Shown piece by piece: positions 1 to 8,891 of a DNA stretch of 64,000 nt. Positions within the stretch are counted from its first letter, which is position 1. Each line of letters opens with the position of its first letter. Below the pieces are notes generated by a model. It was not told where the DNA came from and ran no database searches. It saw only the letters and a program-made list of their open reading frames with translations. The DNA lies in the NCBI RefSeq assembly GCF_023277115.1, contig NZ_JALQCS010000001.1, positions 2,164,001 through 2,228,000 of the forward strand. The letters are read 5' to 3'. This DNA is from Acidithiobacillus acidisediminis (GTDB taxonomy: Bacteria; Pseudomonadota; Gammaproteobacteria; Acidithiobacillales; Acidithiobacillaceae). A program made the position numbers and the translations under genes.

Positions 1-396
1 TTCGCGGCCTATGGTTTGAATCTCGACAATGCCTTTGACGCCTGCACCAATCTGCGTGTGGGCGCGGAAATCCTGGCGTCCAACTACCGTCATGCGGTGG
101 CACGTTTCGGCCCCGGTCAGGTAGCCCTCTACCATGCCTTTGAGGGCTACAACTCGGGGCATCTCTGGGGAGACAGCCACTATGCCAACCTGGTATTGCG
201 ATCCGCCGGCATCCCCGTCCATGTGCAGTCCTCTGGACGCATGGTATTCCGCAAACTCGCCTACGTTCTCACTTGGGCGGCCCCCATAAGCTACGCAAAA
301 CCTTCCGGATCAGTAGCCAAAACCGTTGCTGCTGCCCCGGACACATCCAGCGCCATGGTGCTCCGCCAGGGCGCGGCGTATGTGATGCGGTGGTAA
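1..396 (+). CDS. Lytic transglycosylase, C-terminal part (VirB1-like)
   Basis: The reading frame is open from the first base of the window, so the N-terminus is missing. The visible 131 residues show the second half of an SLT-type lysozyme-like domain: a stretch reading NAFDACTNLRVGAEIL followed by ALYHAFEGYNSG, the usual active-site cleft signature, then a low-complexity tail. Such enzymes cut peptidoglycan locally so that a conjugation channel can cross the wall, and they travel with type IV secretion genes, as here. The catalytic glutamate lies upstream of the window and cannot be checked. Family call fairly sure; role in this transfer system is inferred from context. Confidence 0.75.
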   Translation, partial: FAAYGLNLDNAFDACTNLRVGAEILASNYRHAVARFGPGQVALYHAFEGYNSGHLWGDSHYANLVLRSAGIPVHVQSSGRMVFRKLAYVLTWAAPISYAKPSGSVAKTVAAAPDTSSAMVLRQGAAYVMRW

Positions 397-418
397 TTTC
401 CCTTTTGGAGAATCCGAT

Positions 419-607
419 TTGGCAAACAAAAACCACGGACTGGAGTCCGCACTTCTGCAATTTCTGAAAAACCCGCGAAAAGACAGCGAAATCCGGGCAC
501 AGTTCGGCCTCAAGGGCTTCGATGCCCTCAACAACCTGCTGCGCACAGGGCAGATCCGGTATCTGCAGGAAGGCAAATACCAGGTGTCCGCAGCAAACCT
601 ATCCTGA
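419..607 (+). CDS. Small hypothetical protein, 62 aa
   Basis: Starts at TTG, preceded by GGAG about 8 bases upstream, and lies 22 bases after the transglycosylase gene on the same strand. The product is basic and shows a pattern like a short winged-helix (LLQFLKNPRKDSEIRAQFG, then LNNLLRTGQIRYLQEGKYQV). It could be a small DNA-binding protein. I do not recognise the family; function unknown. Confidence 0.5.
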   Translation: MANKNHGLESALLQFLKNPRKDSEIRAQFGLKGFDALNNLLRTGQIRYLQEGKYQVSAANLS

Positions 608-727
608 GCCGCTCCGAAGCGGCGCCATGAGTCCCCGCTATACACAACTGGGCAGACAGCACGTCTTGGCAGACAGCATGTCTTGGCAGACGGCACATCG
701 CCCGCGCCGGAGTCGTCCTCGTGCATT

Positions 728-744
728 GACGAGACAATCCGCGC
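728..744 (+). repeat. DETIRA leader motif, copy D
   Basis: The 17-mer GACGAGACAATCCGCGC lies 35 bases before the likely start at 779. The same core occurs at 58571-58587, 61500-61516 and 61914-61930 on the other strand, each time just upstream of a small gene. Here the DETIRA reading frame is in frame with the downstream gene. Confidence 0.7.
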
Positions 745-778
745 TTTGGTCAGGATGGTTCATTGTGGGGTTCGATCT

Positions 779-1105
779 ATGTCTTTTGCACGCGATTACC
801 GCTATCAGGCTGCGCGGGATACCAGAAGAAGGTTCGGAAAGGCCGGGCTTGCCCTGATGGGAAGTTCACTGCGGGATTTCCGCCGCAAAAAGCTGGAATC
901 TCTCCATCTGCAGGTAAACGACCAGGTCTGCTACGACTTCGGCGGGAAGATTCTGGATCTGCGTGTTACCGCCATCGACGGATTCCGCATTGTCACCCAG
1001 GACGCCGAGGGGCGCGTGTTCCGCTTCGGCGGGGTCGATGCCTTCGCACCCGGGGTCTGGGAAGGTAACCACAGCACGGTAAGTGCAGAACTTTTCAAGC
1101 GGTAA
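779..1105 (+). CDS. Hypothetical protein, 108 aa
   Basis: I chose the ATG at 779 (product begins MSFARDYRYQ) because a GGGG purine run lies just upstream. The frame stays open to 683, where the extra residues overlap the repeated DETIRA motif. The C-terminal half (residues 45-100) looks like a small beta-barrel (VNDQVCYDFGGKILDLRVTA and the following strands), but I cannot name a family. It sits 29 bases before the beta-clamp gene and probably shares its transcript. Confidence 0.55.
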   Translation: MSFARDYRYQAARDTRRRFGKAGLALMGSSLRDFRRKKLESLHLQVNDQVCYDFGGKILDLRVTAIDGFRIVTQDAEGRVFRFGGVDAFAPGVWEGNHSTVSAELFKR

Positions 1106-1134
1106 TTCCGAGAGAATTTTTTAGGAGATTTTTG

Positions 1135-2244
1135 GTGGAACGACAATTTTCCGTACAAACGCTGAAAACCTGGGCGCAGGCGTCGAGCCTGCTGGTAAAA
1201 ACCTCATCGATCCCCATTCTGGAGCATATCCTGATCGACCGGGGATCTGTGGTCCTGGGCAGTCAGGATTCTACCCTCGAATGGCGGATGGAAGATGCCG
1301 ATACGGTTTCGGAATGGAACCCGGTTGCCATTCCTGCCCGCGATCTGGAGCGCATCGTAAAAGTTTTCCCAGAGGAAGGGGTGGTATCGATACGGGAAGA
1401 TGGGACCGTCCGTTTTGGGAAGTCCAGATTCCACCTGCCGATCCTTCCGGGCAAGCAGTACCCAGTACAGGGCTGGCAACTGCCGGAATCCTGGATGACT
1501 TGCCAGAAAGCGGACTTTGACCGCTTCGCGCCATCCCTGCGCCGCTTTGCCGGCGTAAAGGATGCAAGAATCTTCCTGAACGGGATTCACTGGGCGCTGT
1601 CTGGCGGGAAACTGCGTATGGAAAGCACCAACGGACATTGTGCGGTGCGTGTCGAGATCCCCTTGCACGGGAATCTCGATTTGGGCCAGGAATCCGCGCC
1701 TCTGGATGCCATTCTGCCAACCGATGCGTTGGCTTCCTGGGGCAAGCTCTTGCAGACGCAGAACGTAGACCAGTTTTCTTTCGGGATGAAAAACGGTTTG
1801 TTCTGGTTGCAGGCGGGGAGTTTGCGCTTGCGCTTGTCTCCTATCGATAGCCGGTACCCAGATTTGGGGCATGCCTTACCCAAAGCGGATGGAAGGCCGC
1901 TGGTTTTACGTTGCGGGATCGATGAATTGCAGACGGCGCTGTCTGTGGCGGAAATCGCCCTCGAATCGGACAGGACCTTGCTGCTCGATCTCCAACCGGA
2001 AGAATTGTGTATCACCGGGCGCAGCCAGGAAAAGATGGCGGAAAGCCGTTTGGGTGCATCCTGGTCTGGCCCTGCGCTTCGCAAGGCCTACGACAACAAG
2101 TATTTGCGCTCGATGGTCGATTCATTCCGGGAATGGGAACCGGAAGAAACGGAAATCGAATTGCGGATGGGGCAGGATGACATGGATTCCTGCGTCGTGA
2201 TTACCCCGTACGGGGAAATGGTGGTCATGCCGATACGGGTTTAA
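1135..2244 (+). CDS. dnaN: Plasmid-borne DNA polymerase III beta-clamp homologue
   Basis: About 369 residues, the normal length of a bacterial sliding clamp. The N-terminus (VQTLKTWAQASSLLVKTSSIPILEHI) and the C-terminus (YGEMVVMPIRV, compare the usual YVVMPMRL) match DnaN, with three clamp-like repeats between. Start is taken as GTG 1135, seven bases after AGGAG; a TTG at 1132 is the alternative. DnaN forms the ring that tethers polymerases and recruits many proteins. A mobile-element copy is unusual and the sequence is divergent, so it may serve element replication or conjugal second-strand synthesis. The Tn7-family protein TnsE, encoded at 7226-8866, is known to bind the clamp, so this neighbour may matter for how the transposon landed here. 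Confidence 0.88.
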   Translation: MERQFSVQTLKTWAQASSLLVKTSSIPILEHILIDRGSVVLGSQDSTLEWRMEDADTVSEWNPVAIPARDLERIVKVFPEEGVVSIREDGTVRFGKSRFHLPILPGKQYPVQGWQLPESWMTCQKADFDRFAPSLRRFAGVKDARIFLNGIHWALSGGKLRMESTNGHCAVRVEIPLHGNLDLGQESAPLDAILPTDALASWGKLLQTQNVDQFSFGMKNGLFWLQAGSLRLRLSPIDSRYPDLGHALPKADGRPLVLRCGIDELQTALSVAEIALESDRTLLLDLQPEELCITGRSQEKMAESRLGASWSGPALRKAYDNKYLRSMVDSFREWEPEETEIELRMGQDDMDSCVVITPYGEMVVMPIRV

Positions 2245-2379
2245 CTTCGGCAATCAATGTGGTTGTAAATGCTCTTTGCCATGCTGCCAACTCCGTGACA
2301 CTCTCAACCCGCTAAAGCGGGTAAGCTTCTTGCTGAATGACGCGGTTCAAGTGCATGCAATGAACTACTCCCGCCAACC

Positions 2380-3693
2380 TTACGGTATGGCGTGAGTTTC
2401 GTGCTTCATCGCAGGAGCCGGGATGACTCCCGGTCTTACCCCGCTCCACACATCGGACAGTTCCTGCCCGGCCCCTTGCGGGGAGCAAAGGCCAGTATCA
2501 CCGGCCAATCTCTGTTGCAGCCAACGCAGCAACACCAGAGCCGCGTTCTCGTCTCGGCTGCAGGTAACGCCACAATGCGGACACTGATGCTGCCGGTCTG
2601 AGAGCGTTTTCCTCTCTTCCGGCAACTCCCAGCACGCATGACAGCGTTGGGTTGGCTTGATCTCCCGCGTCGGCGCTTCCTCATACCACGACCCAGCCTC
2701 TTCCGCTTTGGTCTTGGTCATCTGGAGGAATGCCGACGGGGAAGATGACAAAATCTCTCGATTCAGCCCCTTTTTCCGGGAGCCCTTGCCGGATTTCGTC
2801 ATGGACTGCACGTTCAGAGCCTCCGTCGCCAAGGCTCCAAAGCGTTCCACCAGCCACGCGCTGGTTTGGTGCAAGAAGTCCTTACGGCTTCTGACTATCT
2901 TGGCATGGAGACAGGCCAGCGCATGTATGGCCTTGCGCAGACTATGAGAGACTGGAAATCCTTTCTTCCGCCCGCTCATTTTCTGGGCAGCGACGACCTT
3001 GCGGGAAACTTCCTTGCTCAGGCGTTTCAGTTCCGCCAACTGGTTGCGCAGATGGCGCGGATTCTTCACCGTTTCGATGCCATGCGGGGCGGCGATGGTC
3101 AAGAAGTCTGCCACACCCCAATCGAAAGCGCCCATCTCTGTCCCGCATTCGCGGGGAATGGCCTCGACTTCCAGTGTAACCGACGCAAACCATTTTCCCG
3201 CTTTGTGCAGTATCTCGCAGGTTACCGGTGTGCCTGGCGTTCTCGCTTTGCCACGGATCGGTACCAGGCCAAACCCTTGCAGATACATCTTGCCGTGCTT
3301 GCCATTTTCGCCCGGATGCAGATTCCAGCCATCCCCGTGAGTCTTGTATCCCCAACCGGGATACCGACGGAGACTCTTGAATCGCGGAAATCCGGGTGTC
3401 TCGCCATTCTTCACTCGGCGAAAAAAATGTTGGAAAGCCAGATGCAGGCGCTTGAGTGTCACCTGTTCGGATTGAGCATTGAGACTGGCCAAGGCAGGTA
3501 CGGTTTTGCGCCATTGGGTGAGCACTTTGCATTGGTCCGCAAAAGACAATCCTTTGCCCGTTTCCCGGTACACATGAATGCGCTCCTCCAGCGCCGCGTT
3601 ATACAGGCGTTGGTGCAGGCCCAGCGTTTCCTGCAGACGAGCCTCCTGCTCGACATTGGGGTACAGGCGATAGGTGACCTTGCGATTCAGCAT
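2380..3693 (-). CDS. tnpB: TnpB, RNA-guided nuclease of IS605 family
   Basis: About 437 residues. Three RuvC-like catalytic motifs are visible: the aspartate in GAFDWGVADF near residue 190, the glutamate in ATEALNV, and the aspartate in CSRDENAA near the C-terminus. Between the last two lies a zinc ribbon (CHAC and CPHC). The N-terminal helical domain begins MLNRKVTYRLYP; an in-frame ATG lies 24 bases upstream. TnpB cuts DNA guided by an RNA made from the element's right end, which helps retain the transposon at its site. All key residues look present, so it may be active. It is transcribed away from tnpA, the starts being about 22 bases apart. Confidence 0.9.
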   Translation of the reverse strand: MLNRKVTYRLYPNVEQEARLQETLGLHQRLYNAALEERIHVYRETGKGLSFADQCKVLTQWRKTVPALASLNAQSEQVTLKRLHLAFQHFFRRVKNGETPGFPRFKSLRRYPGWGYKTHGDGWNLHPGENGKHGKMYLQGFGLVPIRGKARTPGTPVTCEILHKAGKWFASVTLEVEAIPRECGTEMGAFDWGVADFLTIAAPHGIETVKNPRHLRNQLAELKRLSKEVSRKVVAAQKMSGRKKGFPVSHSLRKAIHALACLHAKIVRSRKDFLHQTSAWLVERFGALATEALNVQSMTKSGKGSRKKGLNREILSSSPSAFLQMTKTKAEEAGSWYEEAPTREIKPTQRCHACWELPEERKTLSDRQHQCPHCGVTCSRDENAALVLLRWLQQRLAGDTGLCSPQGAGQELSDVWSGVRPGVIPAPAMKHETHAIP

Positions 3694-3715
3694 GACTCCA
3701 TTATACTCGGTTACC

Positions 3716-4132
3716 ATGACGACGCAAACACTAAGTACCCTGCATCATTGTGTTTACAACCTGAACTATCACTTGGTTCTGGTCACGAAATACCGCCGCC
3801 GGTGCATGACCGGCCCCATGCTGGACCGATTGGAAGTCATCTGCCGGAACACCGCCGTCAAGTGGGAATGCGCGGTGCTGGAGTTCAACGGCGAGGCGGA
3901 TCATGTGCATTTGCTTCTGGCGCTGACGCCGAAGGTGCTTCCCTCGGCTTTCGTCAACAATCTCAAGACGGTTACCAGTCGGCTGCTCCGCAAGGAATTC
4001 AGCGAGCACCTGAAAAAGGTTTACTGGAGCAAGCCAGTGTTCTGGAGCCGGAGCTACTGCATCCTGACCGTGGGCGGCGCACCCCTGTCCGTGCTCAAGC
4101 AGTACATTGAGCAACAGGAAAGGCCGGAATGA
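3716..4132 (+). CDS. tnpA: TnpA, Y1-type transposase of IS200/IS605
   Basis: About 138 residues starting MTTQTLSTLHHCVYN. The histidine pair of the HUH motif is seen as EADHVHLLLAL, and a C-terminal tyrosine helix (LKQYIEQQ) carries the nucleophile. These enzymes move single-stranded DNA by recognising hairpins near the element ends. Length and motifs match active members. The upstream in-frame extension to 3674 overlaps tnpB and is less likely to be translated. Confidence 0.92.
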   Translation: MTTQTLSTLHHCVYNLNYHLVLVTKYRRRCMTGPMLDRLEVICRNTAVKWECAVLEFNGEADHVHLLLALTPKVLPSAFVNNLKTVTSRLLRKEFSEHLKKVYWSKPVFWSRSYCILTVGGAPLSVLKQYIEQQERPE

Positions 4133-4167
4133 TCGCCCGTTGGGCGATAGCGCCGCTTCACCACCAC

Positions 4168-4419
4168 CTAAATCGCTGCGCGATTATAGGCGGAGCACTG
4201 CGGCGCGTTTTGGTAGATCAGCAACCAATCCGGCTCGATATGCGCATCCCGAAAACCGCGCCAACCGCCCTTCAGTGGGTGATCGAGGTAGGTTGTAGGC
4301 AACGGCTTGCCCTCGATGAGCAAGCCCAGCAAGGTCTTGAGCTTGTCCATGTCCTTGCCGCGCTTCTGCGCCTGCTTCACGTCGCGCTTGAACTGGCCGG
4401 AATAGTCGGGCTGTCGCAT
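4168..4419 (-). pseudogene. yafQ: YafQ-family mRNA interferase toxin, 3' end replaced by IS605
   Basis: Residues 1-68 match YafQ closely (DYSGQFKRDVKQAQKRGKDM, then HPLKGGW, FRDAHIEPDWLLIY). The last 15 residues (NAPQCSAYNRAAI) come from the left end of the IS605 element. The normal C-terminus, which carries the RTGTH...LF segment with a catalytic histidine, is gone, so the toxin is probably inactive. The gene starts at 4419, on the last base of the antitoxin gene, the usual coupled arrangement. The missing end is not found on the far side of the IS. Confidence 0.85.
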
Positions 4420-4679
4420 CAGATGCCCAACTGGTTGAACAGGTCGTCAGCATCCTTGGCGTGGTGGACATCTTCGCCGCGCTCGCTCTTTTCCAGCGTG
4501 GCCGCTGTCAGTGCGTTGGGTACGCGCATTTCAAACGGCAATGCCTTCTCTTTAGCGATCTTGGTCAGTGCGATGCGCACCACATCGGAAACAGTCAGAC
4601 CCATGCCAGCCAGCACGGCGGCAGCTTCGTTTTTCAGCGTTTCATCAATCCGCGCCCGGACAAATGCAGTTGCAGCCAT
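4419..4679 (-). CDS. dinJ: DinJ/RelB-family antitoxin
   Basis: 86 residues with a ribbon-helix-helix N-terminus (FVRARIDETLKNEAAAVLAG, GLTVSDVVRIALT) typical of DinJ. It normally binds YafQ and represses its own promoter. It overlaps the truncated toxin gene by one base. The partner toxin has lost its catalytic end, so this may now be an orphan repressor or neutral relic. Confidence 0.88.
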   Translation of the reverse strand: MAATAFVRARIDETLKNEAAAVLAGMGLTVSDVVRIALTKIAKEKALPFEMRVPNALTAATLEKSERGEDVHHAKDADDLFNQLGI

Positions 4680-4761
4680 GATTTAGCCTCCTATCAACAT
4701 TGAACCTACACTGTAGCTCAATAGAGCAACGAACGCTAGAGACTCATGCCGGGCGAGTTCT

Positions 4762-4794
4762 GAATCTCCCCACGGCTAAAGCCGGGGGAGATTC
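4762..4794. repeat. Perfect palindrome, possible palindromic transposable element
   Basis: Ten-base arms GAATCTCCCC and GGGGAGATTC enclose CGGC-TAAA-GCCG. The shape is that of an IS200/IS605-type end hairpin, but the sequence differs from the hairpins of the IS at 2300-4190. It could be a remnant of another such element, or the terminator of the traG transcript. Confidence 0.6.
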
Positions 4795-4853
4795 AGCGGG
4801 AGCGGCTTATCAAGGACGGCTACCAGCCCGCCGCCGTGGATGATGCCGCCGTG

Positions 4854-6774
4854 CTATCCGCCCATCATTGCCCCCAGGCCCTGCTTGTCCATGGACCGGT
4901 CGATGCGGGTCTGGTCCTGCCTCCAGGCGTCCTCTCCCCCGCTGCGCGCCAGCAGTTCCGGCGGTAGCCTGGAGAGCATGGCGGCGATATTGCGGACATT
5001 CTGCGCCGACTCGGCAACTTCTACCTCTCCGCTCACCAGACCGTCTTCTGGATCCGGATCGTCGCTGCTTTCCGACGTTTCCCGTGCGGCAACGCCACCA
5101 CCAGAAGATCGCGCAGACGCTGTTTGCGTTGACGCCGCATAAGATGCTGCAGTCTCTCCCGAAGTCCCGGATGATGCTTCGGACAGGGAATCCAATGGAT
5201 CCCCGTTTTGTTCTCCATTGGTGCCACCGGACTGCTGGTCTACAGAAACAGAAGAGGCAGAGGCTGCATTCCCTGCATCATTTTCCTCTCCCATGAAATC
5301 GGAATCGTTCAACTGCGGGGCAGTTTCTGGTGGTACGACTTCCGCCTTTTCACGTCCCAGCAATTGTGCGTAATAGGCACTGCCTCTCTGGCTGATGGCA
5401 TCGGACCTTTTGGGCGGTTTGATTTTTGCACGTTTTATGAAGGCCTCATTCTTGAAATAGAGGATCTGCCGCCCATACACGGGCGCAAAGCCCGCCACCA
5501 TGACGATCATGTCGCCAGCCTTGACGATGTTGGGACCATTCTTGATCGGTCCCTGCAAGCGGAGCACTTCGTCTGGCGTGAGCAGATCGCGCCCCTGGTA
5601 ACTGATCGAGCGGCTTTGCCCTTTGGGAGAGGGAAGAAAGCCGCCCTCAAAACTCAGGTTCGAGTTTTCCATGGCAACCGTTTTCTTTCCTAGAGTCTTG
5701 GAAAGCCACTCCGCGGTCGTCACATCGTTGGGCGCATAAAAAATGCGGAGGTGGCAGTTTTCGATGATGACCGAACCGCCGGCCTTGCCATAGCCATGAC
5801 CCTCGTCCTCCAACTGCGACTTGCTCTGTGTGATGAGAAAGAGCTTGACGTTGTAGCCGGCAAAAAAGGCGATGGCATCCTGGAAGATGTCCATCTTCCC
5901 CAGGGAGGGGAACTCATCCAGCAACAAGAGCAAAGGATGCTTCCCAACGCACATCATGCGGCCACTTTCTTCCTTGAGCCGGTCTTCGCTGGTGAACTTG
6001 GAGGCAACCAGATTCAATACCAGCCGGATCAATGGTTTCAGGCGGTTTTTGTCTTCCGGACTGGTCACCAGATAGAGGGAGACCGGATCATCGGCATCCT
6101 GCAGATCCAGGATGTGAAAGTCGGAGTATTCCGTCCACTCGGCGACAATGGGGTCACGGTAGAGTGACAGGAAGCTCATCATGGTCGATATGACGCCCGA
6201 CTTTTCGTTTGCAGCCTTGTTTTTCATTTCCTTTGCGGCCTGTGCGATGGCCGGGTGCACCTCGCTGTTTCCATAGAGGCTGTTCCAGGATTCCAGGAGA
6301 TTCTTGTTGGCGGGCCGGTGTTTGGTTTGCATCATCTTGTCAAAAGCCTGATCGACGTCTTCCAGTTCGGGGTCGTTCAGAAACGCCGCGACCCCGCGCA
6401 TGGTCTTATCCGATTCGGCATAGAGGACGTGCAGAATGACGCTGGTGAGCAAGGCAAAGCCCGTCTTCTGCCAGTGGTCATTCAAGCCCTTGCCGTCCGG
6501 GTCGACGATCATGGTGGCAATGTTCATGACGTCCTTGACCTCGAATGCTGTCCCAATGCGCACTTCTTCCAACGGATTGAAGTGGCAGCATTGCTCTTTG
6601 GTCCCCCGGTCGCCGTTGTTGGTTTCCACCCCGGTCAATGGGTCTGCGACCATACCGAATCCGGGGTTGAATTTGAGGATCCTTTGGCCGATGGATTTGC
6701 GCCATCCGGCGGTCAGCAGATAGTTTTCGCCCTTGATGTCGTGGACGACCACCGACTCCTGCCATCCGCCCAGG
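4854..6774 (-). pseudogene. traG: Conjugal coupling protein TraG/VirD4, 5' end removed by Tn7-like insertion
   Basis: About 640 codons of a TraG-family coupling ATPase. The visible part begins GGWQESVVVHDIKGENYLLT, the segment normally just after the Walker A region. It then shows Walker B (LLLLLDEFPSLGKMD) and the sensor region (FLITQSKSQLEDEGHGYG). A long low-complexity acidic tail follows. The transmembrane anchor and Walker A are missing because the left end of the transposon begins at 6775. The frame runs on into transposon DNA to 6839, giving a false N-terminus. TraG couples the relaxosome to the secretion channel, so self-transfer is likely lost unless another copy exists. Confidence 0.9.
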
Positions 6775-6915
6775 TGTATAGATAAAAAATAGTTGTATAC
6801 TTGCAATCTTTTTATAGTCAACAAGTTGGAATTTTTCACCCTCCAGAAAAAAATAATAATGTTGTATACTCAGAAATTTCACGCGCACGCCGGTTGAAGA
6901 ATAATGTTGTATACT
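6775..6915. repeat. Left end of Tn7-like element, three TnsB-type sites
   Basis: Three copies of a motif containing AATAATGTTGTATACT lie at about 6782-6801 (variant AAAAATAGTTGTATACT), 6851-6870 and 6898-6914. They are separated by about 50 and 30 bases, like the spaced sites of the Tn7 left end. The first copy adjoins the terminal TGTATA at 6775. Confidence 0.88.
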
Positions 6916-7225
6916 GACTGGGAGATGGGCGGTCGCCATGAAAAGCATCCATCCCCTTCGCCACCGCACGCCTAACCAATGTGACCAAGTCTGCTGCGTA
7001 TTGCCTGGAACGTCCAGACCTGCACTATAGCTTTCCTGCGGCAGGTGCAGGTGAATCCTGAGCAAACCCGGGACAATGCACAGGGATCCCAAGCTCGGTC
7101 TAAATGTGTGGGATTCAGGGGCTGCTACTATTATTGTATGCGCTCTCGCCACTCTAGTCGGGCAGGAACTACAGCGGTAGTCGTACGCCCTCTACAAGGA
7201 AATGATGCTCTCCACACCCAGAGGA
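6916..7225. other. Gap between left end and tnsE; no gene seen
   Basis: About 310 bases between the left-end sites and the 3' end of tnsE. Open frames here are short and lack family features. I see no RNA gene or clear repeat. Confidence 0.5.
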
Positions 7226-8866
7226 TCACCAACCCCCAAAGGAAATGCTTAACTCGTCCAGCTGCTTCATAATACCAGGCAGCTTTCTGACCAACCGCAA
7301 GCCATATTCATAGCCATCTGTCTGCGTATGTTTAGCCAACGCATATCGGATTCGCCCTGCTTGATCCTTTAAAAGCTCCCTGCTGAGAAATCCATTGGCG
7401 GCAATACAGTCCTCCACCAATTTTCTGACGACCTTGTCCACCACCACATCGGGCTTAATCAGCTCAAAAACCACCGTAGAAATGCCCTGCCCAGAGGACT
7501 GATCCACATCCAGTATATAGCCGGTAGCATCCGCATATTTTAGCGTAATCAACAAATACTCTATAGGCTCTTCGTCGCCCTCGCCAATCCTGGATCTTGC
7601 CAAACCAATTTGATATTCAAACTGCAAACGTAAGTGGGCTTCCTGAACACATTCCATTGCGGTGATCAGCTTTTTAAAATTAGGGGGTATATCACCTGAC
7701 TTATCGCCCCCTGTAAATTCTCCGGCATCCACGTCGCCGCGGCTTCCTTCGTCCTGTAAACTCACAGGCCGTATTGCTTTCGTTCCCATGTCACCCGTCG
7801 ATGAGGTCCGGTCAGAGCCTCCTGTCAGTTTATTTATGACTACGACCTTTTCTCGTACTGACTGGGGAGTGACGACGGTCAAGCAGCAATGCTCCGCTCG
7901 TTCTGTGTAAAGAACGATGGGCCGACCCAAGTGACTGGGTGATGAAACCACATTCTCCACGAGGGTTTCGTCCTCGGCATCCTCCGATACAGGTTTCGAT
8001 CCCGACACAGAGCGCTCATCCCCGAGAATCCCTTTTTTTAACCTAGGGTGTGAGTATTCAATTTCATGAAAAGGTAAGTTGCCACGATATTTCGTTCCCA
8101 ATATCTCCAGGACGAGTAACCGATTATTCCAAGTGACTCCACGCACCTTCCAACTGCTGTTCTGTCCTACAGGAGGCCAGCATTCTAACTTTGGATAATT
8201 TTTATCCTCTATTTTTAATGCCTTCGCTGCACGTCGGCTCCACACAGCGCGCCATTGATCCGACCATTCCCGATCAAAAAGTATCTTTGCTACTGAAATA
8301 ATAAAATCTGGTTTTATCATATTTTTAGGAATAAAACTGGAAAATTCTAGAGTCACTTTTCCATCAGAGTGCCAGGCCCGCACAAAGTCGGAGAAACTGT
8401 CCGGCTGCAACAATGCATAAGACAAAAATCTAGATTGCGCAAAAAATGACCTTGCTATTTCTATGCATGGGACTAGCATTATTTGATCTTCGTTCTCAAT
8501 CTTAATACATAACTCATCAAGATTTGATTGTGTATTAAGGGGATAGAAATTTTTTAAAACAACCCCCCCGACACGCCGCAAACCAAATCTCGCGTCATTG
8601 AAAAGGCGAACAATAGATATTTGTCCTGCATCTGTAGATCGTGTTTTTGGTCTGCCATTTTCGAATAACATACCCAGCCTGAGGTATGGCAGCATGCCCC
8701 ACGGCAGAGAGATATCATGACTTTTCCCACTTTCCACGCCACGAAATACAGCGTCGACGCACCAGCCACGATCATCACCAGCCCTATAAGGTGAGCGTAA
8801 CCAGTGCAATGTCGCTAGTTCGCCCTGCCCAAACGGCCAGTCAGCAATAAGGAGCTTCCTTGCCAT
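7226..8866 (-). CDS. tnsE: TnsE, target selector of Tn7-like transposon
   Basis: About 546 residues beginning MARKLLIADWPFGQG, close to the usual TnsE length. The central PDFIISVAKILFDREWSDQW and C-terminal segments (GYEYGLRLVRKLPGIM) agree with the family. A TTG at 8899, overlapping the tnsD stop and preceded by AGGA, is an alternative start. TnsE directs insertion into DNA undergoing lagging-strand synthesis, especially mobile plasmids, by binding the sliding clamp and recessed 3' ends. The element sits in a conjugation gene near a plasmid-borne clamp gene, consistent with this pathway. The region is more AT-rich than the cargo operon. Confidence 0.82.
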   Translation of the reverse strand: MARKLLIADWPFGQGELATLHWLRSPYRAGDDRGWCVDAVFRGVESGKSHDISLPWGMLPYLRLGMLFENGRPKTRSTDAGQISIVRLFNDARFGLRRVGGVVLKNFYPLNTQSNLDELCIKIENEDQIMLVPCIEIARSFFAQSRFLSYALLQPDSFSDFVRAWHSDGKVTLEFSSFIPKNMIKPDFIISVAKILFDREWSDQWRAVWSRRAAKALKIEDKNYPKLECWPPVGQNSSWKVRGVTWNNRLLVLEILGTKYRGNLPFHEIEYSHPRLKKGILGDERSVSGSKPVSEDAEDETLVENVVSSPSHLGRPIVLYTERAEHCCLTVVTPQSVREKVVVINKLTGGSDRTSSTGDMGTKAIRPVSLQDEGSRGDVDAGEFTGGDKSGDIPPNFKKLITAMECVQEAHLRLQFEYQIGLARSRIGEGDEEPIEYLLITLKYADATGYILDVDQSSGQGISTVVFELIKPDVVVDKVVRKLVEDCIAANGFLSRELLKDQAGRIRYALAKHTQTDGYEYGLRLVRKLPGIMKQLDELSISFGGW

Positions 8867-8891
8867 ACTATATTTGAATGCTAGCCATAGA

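Larger units (their letters stand above)
2300..4190. mobile_element. IS200/IS605-family element with tnpA and tnpB
   Basis: Divergent tnpA (plus) and tnpB (minus) with subterminal hairpins, as in the IS605 group. The right-end hairpin ACCCGCTAAAGCGGGT lies at 2307-2322, downstream of tnpB. The left-end hairpin region around 4133-4187 contains CGCCCGTTGGGCG and AATCGCTGCGCGATT. Exact ends cannot be fixed by eye because this family makes no target duplication. The element lies between dnaN and a toxin-antitoxin pair and has replaced the 3' end of the toxin gene. Confidence 0.85.

Noticed and set aside
4854-6839. Intact coupling protein with start at 6839
   Set aside because: The first about 22 residues are encoded by transposon end DNA; Walker A and membrane helices are missing.
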